Shown here piece by piece: positions 27,009 to 34,810 of a stretch of 64,000 nucleotides of DNA. The first letter of the stretch is position 1, and every line of letters begins with the position of its first letter. A model generated the notes under the pieces. The model was not told the origin of the DNA, did not search any database, and saw only the letters and a program-made list of their open reading frames with translations. Made by a program: the position numbers and the translations under genes. The stretch comes from Clostridium felsineum DSM 794 (lineage in GTDB: Bacteria > Bacillota > Clostridia > Clostridiales > Clostridiaceae), in contig NZ_CP096980.1 of NCBI RefSeq assembly GCF_002006355.2, positions 2,604,001 through 2,668,000 on the forward strand, given 5' to 3'.

Positions 27009-27599
27009 GTGGCAACTATACGAGAACCAAGATTCAAGTTATCTAGGCGCCTAGGAGTAAATATCTATGGTCATCCTAAGGCTATGAAAAGATTTGAAAC
27101 TTCAAATAAAAGAAAGAAAAAAATTTCTGATTATGGATTACATTTAATAGAAAAGCAAAAATTAAAGGCCTACTATGGTGTTCTTGAAAGACAATTTAGA
27201 AAATATGTTAAAGCTGCAATGAAAAACAAAGAAGCTAGTGGAAGTTCTTTACTAAAAATATTAGAATGCAGATTAGATAATATAGTTTATAGGATAGGTT
27301 TCGCTAATTCTATACGTCAAGCAAGGCAAATGGTAAATCACGGTCTTATATTGGTTAATGGAAAGAAGCTTGATATTCCTTCTTACGAAGTACAAATCGG
27401 AGATATAGTATCACTAAAAGAAAAACATAGACAAAATGAAATGTTCGTAAATAACTTTATTAATCTTTCAAATTTTAATTTACCCTATATAGAAAAAGAC
27501 CTCGATAATTTTTCCGGAAAGCTATTAAAAATACCTGATAAAGAAGAAATACCTGTAAGGGTTAATGAGGTTGCTGTAATAGAATTTTATTCAAAGTAA
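27009..27599 (+). CDS. rpsD: Ribosomal protein S4, zinc-ribbon-less form
   Basis: A 196-aa S4 with the S4 RNA-binding fold (LECRLDNIVYRIGFANSIRQARQMVNHGLILVNGKKLDIPSY, about 87-128). Classical bacterial S4 has paired cysteines in its first ~35 residues that bind zinc; here this region (EPRFKLSRRLGVNIYGHPKAMKRFE) has none. Known cysteine-minus ribosomal paralogues replace zinc-binding forms under zinc starvation in other bacteria. The lone position, outside any ribosomal operon and beside a metal-uptake locus, supports a paralogue rather than the main rpsD. AAGGAGGCA precedes a GTG start. Confidence 0.9.
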   Translation: MATIREPRFKLSRRLGVNIYGHPKAMKRFETSNKRKKKISDYGLHLIEKQKLKAYYGVLERQFRKYVKAAMKNKEASGSSLLKILECRLDNIVYRIGFANSIRQARQMVNHGLILVNGKKLDIPSYEVQIGDIVSLKEKHRQNEMFVNNFINLSNFNLPYIEKDLDNFSGKLLKIPDKEEIPVRVNEVAVIEFYSK

Positions 27600-27600
27600 A

Positions 27601-27638
27601 AATAGGTCCTACTTGTTAATTCATGTAGGACTATTTTT
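27601..27638 (+). terminator. rpsD terminator
   Basis: AATAGGTCCTAC pairs with GTAGGACTATT followed by TTTAT, starting right after the stop codon. Confidence 0.85.
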
Positions 27639-27662
27639 ATAAAATATATTTTTAAAAAATAA

Positions 27663-27717
27663 TTGACAAATTCTACATATGAGCATATTATTATGTTGTT
27701 AATGCAAATGATTTGCA
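27663..27717 (+). promoter_or_regulatory. Promoter with Fur-family (Zur-like) operator for the metal lipoprotein gene
   Basis: TTGACA (27663-27668), 17 bases, TATTAT (27686-27691) form a strong sigma-A promoter. Just past the start point is TGCAAATGATTTGCA (27703-27717), a perfect 7-1-7 palindrome, the layout bound by Fur, Zur and PerR-type repressors. The core differs from the iron Fur box found at 22841, and the controlled genes point to zinc, so a Zur-type repressor is inferred. Confidence 0.75.
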
Positions 27718-27739
27718 AATACCTTTTAGGAGTGATAAT

Positions 27740-28639
27740 GTGTTTAAAAAATTTCTTTCTTTAATTGCTGCTTTAATTGTCGTTATATCTCTTGCTTCAT
27801 GCAGCAATAGTTCGTCTACTAATGATAAAAAATTAAAAGTTGCTGTATCCTTTAATGCGATGAAGGAACTCACATATGCCATAGGCAAAAATAAAATAAA
27901 CATAGTAACTATAATACCAAATGGTACAGAACCCCACGATTTTGATCCAAAAGCAAAGGATATAAAAACTTTATATGATTCTAAAATTTTCATATACAGT
28001 GGACTTGGTATGGAAACTTGGGTAGATAAAACTTTAAAGTCAGTTAACAACAAAGATTTGATTTCTGTTGAAGCTTCGAACGGAGTAAAAGCTATAAAAA
28101 ATTCAGATGCTAGCGAAATAGCTGAACATGGCAAATATGATCCACATTCTTGGCTTAGCTTAAATGATGCCAAAATAGAATCTAAAAACATACGAGATGC
28201 TCTTACAAAGGCAGATCCAACTAACAAAAAATTTTACTATGATAATTATAATGAATTTTGCAAAAAAGTAGATTCCTTAAATCAAGAATATGTAGACAAA
28301 TTCAAAACAGTTAAAAATAAAGACTTTGTAACAGGACACGCTGCCTTCGCATATCTCTGCAGAGATTATAATTTAAACCAAAAAAGCGTAGAAAATGTTT
28401 TTGCTGATGGCGAGCCTAGCACAAAACAATTAGCTGATTTAACCAAATACTGCAAGGATAACAATGTAAAAACTGTCTTTTATGAAGACATGGTAAGCCC
28501 TAAAGTATCTAGCACCCTGGCAAAAGAAGTCAATGCAAAAACACAAAAAATATATACTATAGAAAGTGCCGAAGACGGAAAAGACTATCTAGCTTCAATG
28601 AAAGCTGATCTAGATGCAATTTACACTAGTTTAAAATAA
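27740..28639 (+). CDS. Zinc/manganese-binding ABC-type lipoprotein (ZnuA-like)
   Basis: A 299-aa cluster A-I substrate-binding protein. The GTG at 27740 is preferred (AGGAGTGATAAT upstream); the in-frame ATG at 27713 would sit inside the operator. Signal peptide with lipobox LASC (lipidated Cys21). Metal ligands by position are His66 (EPHDF), His136 (DPHSW), His200 (TGHAAF) and Glu249/Asp250 (FYEDM), the ZnuA/TroA pattern. The His-rich loop of many ZnuA proteins is short here. No ABC permease or ATPase gene is adjacent. Confidence 0.88.
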   Translation: MFKKFLSLIAALIVVISLASCSNSSSTNDKKLKVAVSFNAMKELTYAIGKNKINIVTIIPNGTEPHDFDPKAKDIKTLYDSKIFIYSGLGMETWVDKTLKSVNNKDLISVEASNGVKAIKNSDASEIAEHGKYDPHSWLSLNDAKIESKNIRDALTKADPTNKKFYYDNYNEFCKKVDSLNQEYVDKFKTVKNKDFVTGHAAFAYLCRDYNLNQKSVENVFADGEPSTKQLADLTKYCKDNNVKTVFYEDMVSPKVSSTLAKEVNAKTQKIYTIESAEDGKDYLASMKADLDAIYTSLK

Positions 28640-28685
28640 TTTTTTCATAAACTAACACAAAACAGAATATCTATAAGTGTATTAC

Positions 28686-28720
28686 AAAAGTAAAATCAAC
28701 ATTATTGATTTTACTTTTTT
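28686..28720 (+). terminator. Hairpin between the lipoprotein and permease genes
   Basis: AAAAGTAAAATCA and TGATTTTACTTTT with a T-run. Either a terminator separating two transcripts or an attenuating site that makes the lipoprotein more abundant than the downstream permease. Confidence 0.7.
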
Positions 28721-28747
28721 ATTTAAATAAATAGGTGGTGATATAAA

Positions 28748-29860
28748 TTGGAAAATAGTCGTCATAATGAAATTTTTCTTCCCTTTATTATATGCATAAT
28801 CTTTCCTATTGTATTTATGCTTACTACTAACATTGGAGTAATTAGAAAAACCTTTTCTTTTTTACTTGAAAATCCTTCACTCCAAAGCTTTGTTACTATT
28901 TTTATAAGTATTATTTTAGAGGCTCTACCTTTCATTATTATAGGTGTTTTTCTATCTTCTCTAATTCAGGTTTTTATATCTGAAGAAACTCTTGCTAGAA
29001 TAATACCCAAAAATACAGTTCTCGGAATTTTGTTTGCAGCTACTGTAGGACTTATATTTCCTGTATGTGATTGTGCTATAATCCCTATAGTTAGAAGATT
29101 ACTTAAAAAAGGTCTTCCTCTTCCTATAGGTGTAACATTTATGCTATCTGTACCAATTATAAATCCTGTAGTTCTTACTTCAACCTATTATGCATTTTTA
29201 AACAATCCTTATGCTCCATTTATACGTGCCGTTGCTGGATGGACAAGCGCAGTAATAATAGGCTTTATGATAAGCAAACTGGACAAATTTAACACTAGAC
29301 AAGCTAAGCTTCATGAAATTTTATTTAAAGAAAGACTTTATACACCTAAAAACGCTCATGGTATTCATGAACATAATCATGAACACTGCCACCACGATCA
29401 TACTTGTAGCTGCGGTCATATTCATCATACAGAAAAAAATTTTTCAGCGCTAACCTTAGTTCATGTATTAGAGCATGTAAGCTTAGAACTTCAAGATGTT
29501 GGGCGATTTGTAATAATGGGTGCTTTTCTTTCAGCTCTTATGCAAACTTTTATTCCGAGAAAATATATATTATCAATAGGCCATGGAAATATATCATCAA
29601 TTATCGTTATGATGCTTTTAGCCTATGTATTATGTGTATGTTCTGAAACCGATGCATTTATAGCTCGTACCTTTGTTAATCAGTTCACTAATGGCTCAAT
29701 TATAGCATTCTTAATTTTCGGACCAATGATAGATATAAAAAATACTCTTATGCTTTGTGAAACTTTTAATTTAAAGTTTGTATTTAAATTAGTGTTATCA
29801 ATAATTCTTGTATGCTTTCTTATAGGTTTATCCTTTAATTTTCTTAAAATTCCGTTATAA
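28748..29860 (+). CDS. DUF318/YraQ-YcgR family permease with His-rich loop
   Basis: A 370-aa membrane protein with about 8-9 helices. The family marks are LEALPFIIIGVFLSS, the FPVCDCAIIPIVRRL segment and its second-half counterpart VCSETDAFIAR. Between the halves is a cytosolic or external loop (about 198-225) dense in His and Cys (HEHNHEHCHHDH, TCSCGHIHH) that could bind zinc. The TTG start at 28748 follows AGGTGGTGA. The family is not biochemically settled; the Zn-binding lipoprotein in front and the TIGR03943 protein behind suggest transition-metal uptake or sensing. Confidence 0.82.
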   Translation: MENSRHNEIFLPFIICIIFPIVFMLTTNIGVIRKTFSFLLENPSLQSFVTIFISIILEALPFIIIGVFLSSLIQVFISEETLARIIPKNTVLGILFAATVGLIFPVCDCAIIPIVRRLLKKGLPLPIGVTFMLSVPIINPVVLTSTYYAFLNNPYAPFIRAVAGWTSAVIIGFMISKLDKFNTRQAKLHEILFKERLYTPKNAHGIHEHNHEHCHHDHTCSCGHIHHTEKNFSALTLVHVLEHVSLELQDVGRFVIMGAFLSALMQTFIPRKYILSIGHGNISSIIVMMLLAYVLCVCSETDAFIARTFVNQFTNGSIIAFLIFGPMIDIKNTLMLCETFNLKFVFKLVLSIILVCFLIGLSFNFLKIPL

Positions 29861-29872
29861 AAGGAGATTAAA

Positions 29873-30604
29873 ATGAAAAGTGAATTCAAATGGTTTATTA
29901 TTCTTTTAGGTTTTACATATTACATGTACTATCTTATATCAAGTAAAAAACTTTACTTATTCATACACCCTAAAATGACAGCTTATATAATTTTTGCGTT
30001 TATAGTTTTTTTTATATTGAGTATTTTTCAAATAAAGAAGCTCTTTTTTGATAAAAGTTCTAACTCTATAAAGATAGCTTCATCCATTTTCTTTCTTCCT
30101 CTTATACTAGCTTATTTAATAAATCCTCAAGGTTTAAATTCTAACATTGCAGAAAAAAAAGGGCTAACCACTACTTCTCTTGAAACTACTAACCCTGTTT
30201 TAAAAACCCAAGCTAACTCTATCAAGTTAAACGATGAAAATTTTTCAGATATGACAAGCGAAATAGAAAATAATATAAATAAGTACAAAGGAAAAGACAT
30301 AGAAATATCTGGTTTTATTTTTAAAGATTCATCTTTTCCTAAAAATCATTTTGTAATTGCTAGAATGCTCATAGTATGCTGTGCTGCTGATGCAGAAGTT
30401 GTAGGCCTTACTTGTAATACTACTTTTAATAAGTTAAAAGCAAATGATTGGGTTACCATAAAAGGAACCATTAACTCTATGAATAATTTTGATAAAGAAA
30501 ATACAAGTCAGCCTATAATACCCGTAATCAATGTTAAAAGTGTACATTCTATTCAAAAACCCTCTAATCCATATATCTATCTAAAGAAAAGCCTATCAAA
30601 GTAA
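29873..30604 (+). CDS. TIGR03943/DUF1980 (YcgQ-type) membrane-anchored protein
   Basis: A 243-aa protein. Two or three hydrophobic segments in the first 90 residues, then an extracytoplasmic beta-rich domain with the family motif ARMLIVCCAADAEVVGLTC (about 161-179). This family pairs with YraQ/YcgR permeases in Firmicutes. It starts 12 bases after the permease stop behind AAGGAG, so the two form a translational unit. The CC-D-C motif could bind metal, but no activity is known to me. Confidence 0.8.
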   Translation: MKSEFKWFIILLGFTYYMYYLISSKKLYLFIHPKMTAYIIFAFIVFFILSIFQIKKLFFDKSSNSIKIASSIFFLPLILAYLINPQGLNSNIAEKKGLTTTSLETTNPVLKTQANSIKLNDENFSDMTSEIENNINKYKGKDIEISGFIFKDSSFPKNHFVIARMLIVCCAADAEVVGLTCNTTFNKLKANDWVTIKGTINSMNNFDKENTSQPIIPVINVKSVHSIQKPSNPYIYLKKSLSK

Positions 30605-30617
30605 TATTAGCTTAAAT

Positions 30618-30656
30618 ATTTATCAGGTTATAAAATATATTTATAACCTGATAAAT
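30618..30656 (+). terminator. Terminator of the permease/TIGR03943 operon
   Basis: ATTTATCAGGTTATA pairs exactly with TATAACCTGATAAAT, 14 bases after the stop. The T-run is weak (AAACTATATTT). Confidence 0.65.
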
Positions 30657-30728
30657 AAACTATATTTCCAATTTTGCTTCTTATCTTTTATAATAAACAT
30701 GAAAAATAAAGGAAAGGAAGCCTTATAT

Positions 30729-32159
30729 ATGAATATTAGCTCGTCAAAAAACCCTTCTTATATTAATTATTTAAAACTCCTAATAGCTATTTTAATTGGA
30801 GTTTTTATATGGGTTATACCTCATCCTTATAATGTACAACCTTCAGCGTGGCATATGCTAGCAATTTTTATAGCTACTATAGCTGGATGTATATTAAAGC
30901 CATTCCCTATAGGTGCTGTATCTATTATAGGTTTAACCTTTGCAATAATAACAAAAACTATTGATATGAATACAGCTCTTATAGGTTTTAGCGAAGGAAG
31001 CATTTGGCTTATAGTAATTGCTTTTTTCATTTCGAGAGGTTTTATAAAAACAGGACTTGGCTCCAGAATAGCCTATCATTTTATAAAATTATTTGGTAAA
31101 AAGACCCTAGGACTTTCATATTCAATCATATTTTGTGACCTTGTAATAGCTCCTGCCACTCCCAGTAATACTGCAAGAGCTGGCGGCATAATTTATCCAA
31201 TAATTAAATCTCTTTCTGAATCCTTTGGTTCAAGACCAGAAGATAATACAGAAAGGAAAATAGGCTCTTTTTTAATATTTTCCGAATTTCATGGTGATAT
31301 TATAACTGCTGCAATGTTCTTAACTTCAATGGCTGCAAACCCATTAGCTAAGACACTTGCAAAAACACTTAACGTTAATATTACTTGGTTTTTATGGTTT
31401 ATGGCTGCTCTAGTTCCTGGTATTATATCTCTTATTTTAATTCCACTTATTATATATAAGATTTATCCACCAGAGATAAAAAATACTCCTAATGCTCCAG
31501 AGCTTGCCCAAACAGAATTAGAGAAAATGGGACCAATGAAAACTAATGAAAAACTTATGGCTTTAGTTTTTACTATAATTCTTATATTATGGGTTACTGG
31601 AAGCTTGACTAAGGTAGATGCCACTTTAACCGCATTTATAGGTCTTTCATTACTTTTAGTATTTAAAGTGCTTAACTTTGACGATGTAAAAAGTGAAAAA
31701 AGTGCTTGGGATACTTTGATATGGTTTTCCATTTTAGTTATGATGGCAAATGAGCTTAATAAACTTGGTTTAATAAAATGGTTCAGCAGCCTTGTTAAAT
31801 ACAGTGTGCACGGCTTTAGTTGGCCAATCATACTACTAATTTTGCTTATATGCTATTTTTATATACATTATATTTTTGCCAGTTCTACAGCTCATGTAAG
31901 TGCAATGTACTCAGCCTTTCTAGCTATTGCTATTGCTGGAGGTGTTCCTCCAATGTTAGCTGCTTTAAGCTTAGGCTTCTTCGGAAATCTTATTGCTTCA
32001 ACTACACATTACAGCAGCGGCCCTGCTCCAATTTTATTTGGTTCAGGTTATGTTAATCAAAATAAATGGTGGAGTTTAAACTTTGTTCTTGGTATAGTAT
32101 ACTTTATTATATGGTTAGGTGTAGGTTCAGTATGGTGGAAATTAATTGGAATCTATTAA
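30729..32159 (+). CDS. DASS-family dicarboxylate/anion symporter (malate/oxoglutarate type)
   Basis: A 476-aa transporter of the SLC13/DASS group with about 12 membrane segments. APATPSNTARAGGIIYPI and, in the second half, ASSTAHVSAMYSAFLAIAIAGG are the two substrate-clamping SNT/SxT hairpins, and NLIASTTHYSSGPAPILFGSGYV is the family C-terminal motif. The ATG at 30729 after GGAAAGGAAG is preferred to the one at 30699. The malic enzyme gene starts 20 bases downstream, so malate (or a close dicarboxylate) is the likely cargo. Confidence 0.87.
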   Translation: MNISSSKNPSYINYLKLLIAILIGVFIWVIPHPYNVQPSAWHMLAIFIATIAGCILKPFPIGAVSIIGLTFAIITKTIDMNTALIGFSEGSIWLIVIAFFISRGFIKTGLGSRIAYHFIKLFGKKTLGLSYSIIFCDLVIAPATPSNTARAGGIIYPIIKSLSESFGSRPEDNTERKIGSFLIFSEFHGDIITAAMFLTSMAANPLAKTLAKTLNVNITWFLWFMAALVPGIISLILIPLIIYKIYPPEIKNTPNAPELAQTELEKMGPMKTNEKLMALVFTIILILWVTGSLTKVDATLTAFIGLSLLLVFKVLNFDDVKSEKSAWDTLIWFSILVMMANELNKLGLIKWFSSLVKYSVHGFSWPIILLILLICYFYIHYIFASSTAHVSAMYSAFLAIAIAGGVPPMLAALSLGFFGNLIASTTHYSSGPAPILFGSGYVNQNKWWSLNFVLGIVYFIIWLGVGSVWWKLIGIY

Positions 32160-32179
32160 TTTAAAAGGAGATGTTAATA

Positions 32180-33814
32180 ATGAACAATAATTTAAAAGGA
32201 TTAGAATTACTAAGAAATCCATTCTTTAATAAGGGAAATGCTTTTACACTTGAGGAAAGAGAAAAATATGACCTTACAGGCCTTCTTCCTAATAATGTAA
32301 TGACACTTGAAGAGCAAGAAAAAGTGGTATATGACAAACTAAAATCTATAGATTCTTCATTGGATAAACACTTTTATTTAATGAATATATATGATTCTAA
32401 CAGAACTTTATTTTACTATGTTGTAAAAAAACATGTAGTTGAATTACTTCCAATAGTTTATACGCCTACAATTGGTGATGCAGTTATAAATTATTCTAAA
32501 AACTATGATACCCCTAAAGATGCCGTTTTTCTATCAATAAACAGTCCTGAAACTATAAAAAAATCTTTATTAGCTGCATCAAAGGACTTAGATGAAATTA
32601 AACTTATTGTCGTAACTGACGGTGAAGGAGTTCTTGGTATAGGTGATTGGGGCGTTCAGGGAGTTGATATCTCCATAGGTAAACTTGCCGTATATACTGT
32701 AGCTGCTGGTCTTAATCCTAGAAATGTACTACCTATAGTAATCGATGCAGGAACTAACAATGAAACTTTACTTAACGATCCTTTCTATGTTGGAAGTAAA
32801 CACAAAAGAATTACTGGTGAAAAATATTATTCCTTTATTGATAGCTTTGTAAAAATATGTACAGAATTATTCCCTAAGGTTCTTCTTCATTGGGAAGACT
32901 TTGGACGCGGAAATGCTAGTACTATACTTCAAAAATATAGAGATAACATATGCACCTTTAATGATGATATTCAAGGTACTGGTGTTATGATGGTAGCCGC
33001 TTTAAATTCTGTTGCAAAGGTTACTCAAATACCTATAAAAAACCATAAGATACTTGTTTTTGGTGGTGGGACTGCTGGTATAGGCGTATCTGATCAATTA
33101 CTTCTTGAAAAAATAAGAAGTGGTCTTTCAATGAAAGAAGCTTTAAAAGACTTTTATATTGTGGATCGTCAAGGTCTTATTACTGAGGATATGTCTGATT
33201 TGACAGAAGGTCAAAAAAAATACGCTAGATTAAAAAATGAATTCAATAAACCTTTAAAGGATCTCGCTGAAATAGTAAGTGCAGTTAAGCCTACAGTTCT
33301 TATTGGAACTTCCGGAGTTCATGGTGCATTTACAGAAGCTGTAGTGAAAAATATGGCAAAATACTGTGAAAGACCAGCAATAATGCCTATTTCAAATCCA
33401 ACAAAGCTTGCAGAAGCAAAAGCTGTAGATATCATAAATTGGACTGATGGAAAAGCTCTTGTCGTAACAGGAAGTCCATCCGCTCCTGTAGAATATAAAG
33501 GAATTACATATACAATCGGTCAAGCAAATAATGCGCTTCTTTATCCTGGCTTAGGTCTTGGAATAGTAGTTTCAAAAGCAAAAACCGTTTCTGATGGTAT
33601 GCTAGCAGCTGCTGCCCATGGAGTTTCATCTCTAATGGATCTGTCTGTCAAGGGAGCTCCTATGCTTCCTGTAATAGCTAAACTTAGAGAGGCCTCAAAA
33701 CTTGTAGCCACTGCTGTTGTTAAAGAAGCTATAAATGAAAATTTAAATCAAGTTAAGATTGAAGATGCTGAAAAAGCAGTTGAAAAAGAAATTTGGGAAC
33801 CTTACTACAGATAA
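32180..33814 (+). CDS. NAD-dependent malic enzyme (malolactic-enzyme-like)
   Basis: A 544-aa large-form malic enzyme. PIVYTPTIGDAV, VVTDGEGVLGIGDWGVQGVD, HWEDFGRGNAS and FNDDIQGTGVMM carry the catalytic Tyr, Lys and metal-binding acidic residues. NAD site GGGTAGIGV (about 294-302). It oxidises malate to pyruvate and CO2, but the sequence also closely resembles lactic-acid-bacterial malolactic enzyme; PIVYTPT rather than PIVYDPT leans to malic enzyme. The ATG at 32180 fits AAAGGAG (32163-32169); the one at 32171 is too close. Co-transcribed with the dicarboxylate transporter. Confidence 0.87.
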   Translation: MNNNLKGLELLRNPFFNKGNAFTLEEREKYDLTGLLPNNVMTLEEQEKVVYDKLKSIDSSLDKHFYLMNIYDSNRTLFYYVVKKHVVELLPIVYTPTIGDAVINYSKNYDTPKDAVFLSINSPETIKKSLLAASKDLDEIKLIVVTDGEGVLGIGDWGVQGVDISIGKLAVYTVAAGLNPRNVLPIVIDAGTNNETLLNDPFYVGSKHKRITGEKYYSFIDSFVKICTELFPKVLLHWEDFGRGNASTILQKYRDNICTFNDDIQGTGVMMVAALNSVAKVTQIPIKNHKILVFGGGTAGIGVSDQLLLEKIRSGLSMKEALKDFYIVDRQGLITEDMSDLTEGQKKYARLKNEFNKPLKDLAEIVSAVKPTVLIGTSGVHGAFTEAVVKNMAKYCERPAIMPISNPTKLAEAKAVDIINWTDGKALVVTGSPSAPVEYKGITYTIGQANNALLYPGLGLGIVVSKAKTVSDGMLAAAAHGVSSLMDLSVKGAPMLPVIAKLREASKLVATAVVKEAINENLNQVKIEDAEKAVEKEIWEPYYR

Positions 33815-33846
33815 CTTTACTTTAATAGTGTCAAAATACACAAAGT

Positions 33847-33885
33847 TTTAAGAGAAGTCATTTTGAACTTCTCTTAATTTGTTTT
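33847..33885 (+). terminator. Terminator of the transporter-malic enzyme operon
   Basis: TTAAGAGAAGT pairs with ACTTCTCTTAA, then TTTGTTTTTG. Confidence 0.75.
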
Positions 33886-33911
33886 TGTACATCATACACA
33901 AAGTTAATACA

Positions 33912-34637
33912 TCACATAGAAGCCTTCAATATAACTCTCTTATATTCATTAATTAGAGGAAATTTATTATCAATTGCTATATTGATAATATCATTAAAAG
34001 GATAACTAATTCTTCTATTTACTAAATTAATTTTGCCGTTAACAAAATCTAAAATTCCATAAGATATTCTATTATCACCATCAAGGGAATTTCCTATACT
34101 TCCCACATTAAATATAATTTTATTATTTACTTCCCCTATAAAAGAAGTATGAGAATGTCCACTTAAAATAACCTTCTCCCCTACACCTTTTATTGCCTCC
34201 TTAATTTCTTCTTCTGAAACACTGCTATCTATTGCCCCAACTATGGATTTAGGTGTTCCATGAACACATAGTACGCTAATTCCATTTAAATTAATTGAAC
34301 ATTCTAAGGGTAATTCTTTAAGAAATAATATTTGCTCTTCCTTTAAATTATTTTTTGCATATTCATAGTATAAATATAGTTCTTTTTCTCTTTTGGTTGA
34401 AGGCCTCCATAGATCTGTAATTTCTTCAAGCCATAAATCTGTATTTCCCTTAATCCATGCTATAATTTCTAAATCCTTATCTTTGAGCATTTTAAGAGAC
34501 TGCATCGGCATAGGACCTTTCATTATCACATCGCCTAAGATAATAATTTTTTTAATTCCTAAACCCTTCAAGTCATTTACTGCATATTTTAATGCTACTC
34601 CATTACCATGAATGTCAGATAAAACTGCTACTTTCAT
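33912..34637 (-). CDS. Metallophosphoesterase (calcineurin-like, MJ0936/YfcE type)
   Basis: A 241-aa phosphoesterase with the five metal-site motifs in order: SDIHGN (Asp8, His10), GDVIMKGP (Asp37), WIKGNTD, CVHGTP and SGHSHTSF. The single-domain arrangement fits cyclic-nucleotide or general phosphodiesterases of the YfcE/MJ0936 group. It runs opposite to its neighbours and shares an intergenic region with the LysR gene that holds a 14-bp inverted repeat. Substrate unknown. Confidence 0.87.
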   Translation of the reverse strand: MKVAVLSDIHGNGVALKYAVNDLKGLGIKKIIILGDVIMKGPMPMQSLKMLKDKDLEIIAWIKGNTDLWLEEITDLWRPSTKREKELYLYYEYAKNNLKEEQILFLKELPLECSINLNGISVLCVHGTPKSIVGAIDSSVSEEEIKEAIKGVGEKVILSGHSHTSFIGEVNNKIIFNVGSIGNSLDGDNRISYGILDFVNGKINLVNRRISYPFNDIINIAIDNKFPLINEYKRVILKASM

Positions 34638-34739
34638 AAAACTCCTCCTTATTCAAATATTTAATTTCTTCATAATTGAACATACTGTATACTAAATAAT
34701 TTTTATAATACAATCTCCTGCTATGTAAATTGATTAGAT

Positions 34740-34794
34740 ATAGAATACAATAACTACAAAGTATTGTTAATATTCTATATTTATTGTATTCTAT
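34740..34794. promoter_or_regulatory. Perfect 14-bp inverted repeat in the divergent LysR promoter
   Basis: ATAGAATACAATAA (34740-34753) and its exact reverse complement TTATTGTATTCTAT (34781-34794) flank a diverged third copy (TATTGTTAATATTCTAT, 34762-34778). ACAATA-N9-TATTGT (34747-34767) also fits the LysR T-N11-A operator type. Autoregulation by the LysR protein starting at 34811 is the simplest reading. Confidence 0.65.
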
Positions 34795-34810
34795 CTTTGG
34801 AGGGATAAAC

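Noticed and set aside
27703..27717. PerR or iron-Fur site instead of Zur
   Set aside because: The half-site TGCAAAT differs from the GATAAT-type box seen at 22841, and the controlled genes point to zinc. Not excluded until binding is tested.
27691..28227. 178-aa minus-strand ORF over the metal lipoprotein gene
   Set aside because: It is a shadow of the ZnuA-like gene, which has a signal peptide, metal ligands, promoter and operator on the plus strand.
31463..31831. 122-aa minus-strand ORF inside the dicarboxylate transporter
   Set aside because: Antisense shadow without start signals; the plus-strand frame is a conserved membrane protein.
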